From NCBI RefSeq assembly GCF_964204645.1, contig NC_134028.1, forward strand, positions 14,621,263 to 14,685,262: a stretch of DNA of 64,000 nt, read 5' to 3'. The notes beneath the pieces were generated by a model. It ran no database searches and was not told the origin of the DNA. It saw nothing but the letters and a program-made list of their open reading frames with translations. Position 1 is the stretch's first letter, and the number at the start of each line of letters is the position of its first letter. Positions 62,100 to 64,000 of the stretch are shown here, piece after piece. The DNA is from Tubulanus polymorphus. Taxonomy: Eukaryota; Nemertea; Palaeonemertea; Tubulaniformes; Tubulanidae. The translations under genes and the position numbers were made by a program.

Positions 62100-64000
62100 T
62101 ATTAAAATATGTTAATAGCATATTAGAATAGAATTAATAGCATAATTCAGTTTTGAGCTTTTGCCTGACCTTGAGAGGAGTCCTCTGTATGAAAACTGAA
62201 GCATTTTCGGGGCAAAATGGTTGAAGACAGAATGTAAACATTCTAATTGGCTTGTCTGTCCATATGGTGACATTTTGGTGACCTTGTTCACTAATCTTGT
62301 TCCTTTCAAAACTTCTTCAATCTTGTCACCTGCTGGCGTACCTAGACGATTAAATTGATAGATTACTTCCACATTTTTCTAAATCAGGATTGGGTATAGA
62401 ACTATTCTATCTAGTACATGGTTTTCAATTAAATACCTGGTAACAACCACTTTTTCTGAGCCACATAAGGTTTGTGTTGACAATTGACGTGTACCCCCTG
62501 AACATGTTCCACAGCTGAGAGCCATTTTTCTTGATTGATTCCTTATCGTCTTTCGGGGAAGACGAAACACACCAGTATAGATGATATTTTAATGATTTCA
62601 CCCAGTCTTGAATGTCCACAAAGGCTTTGGTCTTCGCTAATTTCTCTAACTTTTTTGTTATACCTGAAATTATAGATTATTAGATTTTTCAAGCTATCCA
62701 ACGATATAAAAAGTGATTGCTGAAAGACCCAAAATGTGAAGAAAAACTAAGAGGGTATTTGACATTTTGACTCAATTCTATGCGCAATTTTCGAAACTGA
62801 TCTATCAATTCAATCAAATAGTTTTGAAAATCATAGATTTGAGTCAAATTTGTATTTTTGCATTTATAATTTATACAGACATTTATGCAAAGATTTTTTT
62901 AACTTACTTTTGACAACGTGCCAGCAGTCATAATAGTGACTAACTTTCCATACTGTCCTTATCCATTTTCCAATCTGCAAATGCATATCTGATATAAATG
63001 CCTTTACCGGTATATTCCCTAATTCTGTTGTGCAGCGTTTTAGGCCCTCCAACTCCATGGCATTTGAGTTTTTAACTTCAGTTGACTAGAAAGGAATTGC
63101 GCAATATGGCATTTTTTATCAATGGCTATTAAAAAATAGATTTTAACTCACAACTTCAATCTGAAAACTTTTACGTCAGTATATCTACCTGCACTAGTTG
63201 CAGTGAAACAACTTTCTTCGCCTCGATGTCCATGATGGAGTAACTCCCAAATTTGGCAGAGTGTCCCATGGAGTCGCATCTCCCATCACCACCGAGTAAT
63301 CGCTCACCATTTAGACCATCCAAAATTGTTTTTCTGCTGACTTCCCAAACCCGGTTAATTGCTCCATGAAAGAAATTTCGTTGGTAGCGGAAAAAACGAT
63401 CTCGTTGAATGAATGGCAATATTTAGCAACCTGGAAAAAAATTATGTTCCCACTATCAAATTTCAACCATCGAAACAGAGGATATTAGGCCTAAATGAAT
63501 TTAGGACACAATTTTGAATATTTAACAATATCAGAAGTTCACATCTCTGGTGACTTACTCGAACAACCGTATAGATTTTGTTGGCCAGTTTCCAGTAAGC
63601 AAGATCATCGCACTTATCAAAATATTCAAAACTGGTTTCCCTGCAATATAATCCTGGTTCTGCCAACTACTCTGTTTCCAGCACAACTGGCATGTTGTTT
63701 GAACAACTAGTAATGTGCCTTTGGTTCTTTTCTCTATCTTGTTATAACCACCGCAAGAATTACAATGACGGAAAAGTTCAAATAGTTTATGCTCGAAAAC
63801 GATTACTTTAGCTTGTTTCCCATAATCTAGCTGGCTGTCATCTCTGAAAATTGGATAGATAGATCGTTGTAGGGTGGCACTAGTAATCATCAGCAATAAG
63901 CATTACCTGAGACATACTCATAAAAAAGTTACCTCATTTCATCAAAAATAATATTTTCTTCATCAGAATCATAGTTATTATCACTACCCGAGTCAGATTC
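62100..64000 (-). CDS. DDE transposase of the GDGRCDS family (Kolobok-like?), 3' exons
   Basis: Minus-strand multi-exon gene running off the window's right edge. Exons by homology: 64000 to about 63931 (acidic SDSGSDNNYDSDEENI, AG^GTAACT donor); about 63907-63559 (FRHCNSCGGYNKI, CQLC, ISAMILLTGNWPTKS); about 63429-63190 (LLGGDGRCDSMGHSAKFGSY with the first catalytic Asp, KKVVSLQLVQ); about 63088-62915 (NAMELEGLKRC, VKAFISDMHLQIGKWI with the second Asp, HYYDCWHVVK); about 62666-62440 (WVKSLKYHLYWCVSSSPKDD); about 62372-62130 (VTKMSPYGQTSQLECLHSVF and FAPKMLQFSYRGLLSR, presumably the Glu region). The order matches a transposase family common in cnidarian, mollusc and echinoderm genomes and usually left uncharacterised; superfamily is tentative. 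No frameshift is evident, but exon boundaries are inferred. Confidence 0.62.

Overview
The window is animal nuclear DNA, most likely from a marine invertebrate and plausibly a lophotrochozoan such as a mollusc. Reasons: one recognisable host exon (the last exon of a sphingosine kinase gene, 15105-15970), interrupted genes with GT-AG introns, tRNA-derived SINE-like repeats, a bivalve-type repeat containing GGCCCATGGGCC, and a dense load of metazoan transposons. The species call is an inference.

The dominant content is the wreckage of one lineage of Polinton/Maverick (virus-like self-synthesising transposon), recognisable as very AT-rich blocks with gene-dense, same-strand organisation. Block A (about 187-1660 plus 2536-3381) carries integrase with chromodomain, packaging ATPase and, on the other strand, the capsid-protein tail and a zinc-finger gene. 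Block B (13377-14025, minus) carries a small conserved gene, the start of the next gene and a terminal hairpin. Block C (25636-31410, plus) runs from the same hairpin through a protein-primed DNA polymerase B to the small structural-type genes. Block D (41525-49060) has the structural genes through the major capsid remnant and zinc-finger gene. Block E (49341-51650) is a second polymerase gene interrupted by an intein. A minus-strand zinc-finger gene (51660-52866) follows, then block F (52885-55960), the structural genes again. Comparing blocks gives the ancestral order: polymerase, small OB-like gene, capsid-like gene, unknown gene, three short membrane-protein genes, a roughly 400-residue virion-type protein, major capsid protein, zinc-finger protein; integrase and ATPase come from elsewhere in the element. 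Nearly every copy has frameshifts, stops or insertions, so these are dead elements. Function would have been DNA replication (polymerase, primed by protein), integration (integrase) and particle assembly and packaging (capsid proteins, membrane proteins, ATPase).

Other mobile DNA: a non-LTR retrotransposon with a second truncated copy beside it (5939-8620, minus); an hAT-like transposase pseudogene (21770-24170); another hAT-type remnant (24988-25506); a nearly complete two-gene PIF/Harbinger element (34108-38557) whose transposase is split by a fold-back hAT-type MITE with a perfect 8-bp target duplication; a TTAA-type MITE (43387-44185) and a TA-type MITE (46956-47645) inside Polinton genes; a 1.6-kb repeat present twice; a 1.2-kb repeat with about 152-bp internal units present twice; a 31-bp minisatellite (56650-57125 and 58107-59190); and at the right end a convergent pair, a P2X7-C-terminal-domain gene and a multi-exon DDE transposase. 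Inverted repeats of about 0.86 kb (40636-41494 and 59395-60280) enclose blocks D-F and the minisatellite.

The strongest candidate for something undescribed is the LAGLIDADG intein in the block E Polinton polymerase at the catalytic TDS motif, together with an intein-free copy of the same site in block C.
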